Shown here in pieces: positions 13,293 through 13,981 of a stretch of DNA of 13,981 nucleotides (position 1 is the first letter of the stretch; each line of letters begins with the position of its first letter). The stretch is from JANNHK01 sp034408875 (lineage in GTDB: Bacteria; Actinomycetota; Acidimicrobiia; IMCC26256; PALSA-610), in contig JAWXCJ010000203.1 in assembly GCA_034408875.1 (NCBI GenBank), forward strand, positions 1 through 13,981. The letters are read 5' to 3'. The notes under the pieces are model-generated. The model saw only the letters and a program-made list of their open reading frames with translations. It did no database searches and was not told the DNA's origin. The position numbers were made by a program, and so were the translations under genes.

Positions 13293-13981
13293 ATGAACCG
13301 CCGAGTGATCCTCGTCCGTCGCCCCGAAGGCAAGGTGACGGAGTCGTGCTTCGAGGTGACCGAGACGCCCCGGCCCGAGATCGGCGCGGGCGGCGCGCTC
13401 CTCGAGGTGCGGTATCTCGGGATCGACCCGACCATACGCGGCTGGTTGAACGAGGGCGGCAACTACATGCCCGGCGTCGCGATCGGTGAGGTCGTGCGTT
13501 CGAACGGCGTGGGTTTCGTCGTCGAGACCGACGACGCGAAGCAGTTCCCGCTGGGTGCTTGGTTCATGGGCCTGACCGGGTGGCAGCAGTACTGGGCGAT
13601 CGCGGCCGACGAGTTCCCGCCCGTGACGATGATCGCGGCGGAGTCCGAGCCGATGGACGCGCTCAACGTGCAGGGCCAAGTCGGGCTCACCGCGTACTTC
13701 GGGGTCGTCGATGTCGGGCAACCCCAAGCAGGCGAAACGTTCGTCGTGTCGGCGGCCGCGAGCGGCGTCGGGTCGATCGCGGGCCAGATCGCCAAGCTGC
13801 GCGGCGCGCGCGTCGTCGGCATCGCCGGGGGACCGGCCAAGTGCGCGTGGGTCGTCGACGAACTCGGGTTCGACGCGTGCATCGACTACAAGAACGAAGA
13901 CGTCACCGCGCGACTGCGCGAGCTCGCGCCGCAGGGCATCGACGTGTTCTTCGACAACGTCGGCGGCGCGCTGCTCGACAC
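13293..13981 (+). CDS. NADP-dependent MDR-family oxidoreductase, CurA/leukotriene B4 dehydrogenase-like (partial)
   Basis: The first 229 codons of a zinc-free medium-chain dehydrogenase are present and the gene runs off the window; the family is usually about 335 residues. The start MNRRVILVRRPEGKVTESCF, the segment YLGIDPTIRGWLNE (41-54), LTAYFGVVDVGQPQAGE (132-148) and the nucleotide-binding AASGVGSIAGQIAKL (155-169) followed by GIAGGPAKC (176-184) match the NADP-dependent alkenal/one reductases, which reduce the double bond of enones. LGFDACIDYKNED (191-203) and DVFFDNVGG (217-225) continue the family pattern. GGGGA lies directly before the ATG. It is divergent from the phosphotransferase with 37 bases between starts. 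The physiological substrate is unknown. Confidence 0.9.
   Translation, partial: MNRRVILVRRPEGKVTESCFEVTETPRPEIGAGGALLEVRYLGIDPTIRGWLNEGGNYMPGVAIGEVVRSNGVGFVVETDDAKQFPLGAWFMGLTGWQQYWAIAADEFPPVTMIAAESEPMDALNVQGQVGLTAYFGVVDVGQPQAGETFVVSAAASGVGSIAGQIAKLRGARVVGIAGGPAKCAWVVDELGFDACIDYKNEDVTARLRELAPQGIDVFFDNVGGALLD

Overview
The window is high-GC, densely coding DNA with GTG and TTG starts and stop/start overlaps. It most likely comes from an actinobacterium, perhaps of the Acidimicrobiia type. That reading rests on four things: a C-terminal LPXTG cell-wall sorting signal, an actinobacterial-style heterodimeric ABC exporter, an amine-dehydrogenase/DapB-like protein starting MYRVIQWATG, and TANNNT boxes placed a few bases before start codons. 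The lineage is inferred; no rRNA or tRNA is present to confirm it. No stretch over 300 bases lacks a gene, and I saw no CRISPR array, tRNA, rRNA or transposase.

Layout: 1-128 is the 3' end of a surface protein with an LPVTG sorting signal. 154-1945 (+) is a tight run of an MBL-fold hydrolase, a flavin reductase-like protein and a MauE-like membrane protein. A convergent DUF4395-like membrane gene follows (1956-2375, -). 2507-8310 (+) holds an unusual FtsH-like AAA+ zinc protease, a small Rossmann-like protein translationally coupled to it, and the two half-transporters of a heterodimeric ABC exporter. A near-perfect 45-base hairpin (8317-8361) separates these from a convergent methyltransferase (8365-8997, -). 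The methyltransferase is divergent from a DapB-like dehydrogenase (9029-10075, +), which is followed by a Ca2+/Na+-type cation antiporter (10083-11033, +).

11036-11523 (-) is the relic of a short-chain dehydrogenase gene that has lost its nucleotide-binding segment, its reading frame and its C-terminus. A 75-base palindromic element (11620-11694) abuts the stop codon of a glutathione peroxidase-like gene (11695-12180, -), itself 10 bases downstream of an APH-like phosphotransferase gene (12191-13255, -). A divergent NADP-dependent MDR oxidoreductase starts at 13293 and runs off the end.

Most genes look like housekeeping or redox/membrane functions rather than one dedicated system. The best candidates for something undescribed are: the FtsH-like protease, which lacks the usual extracytoplasmic domain, has Glu in place of the Walker B Asp and carries a roughly 50-residue insertion, together with its coupled small Rossmann partner; the two long perfect inverted repeats placed next to stop codons; and the dehydrogenase relic.
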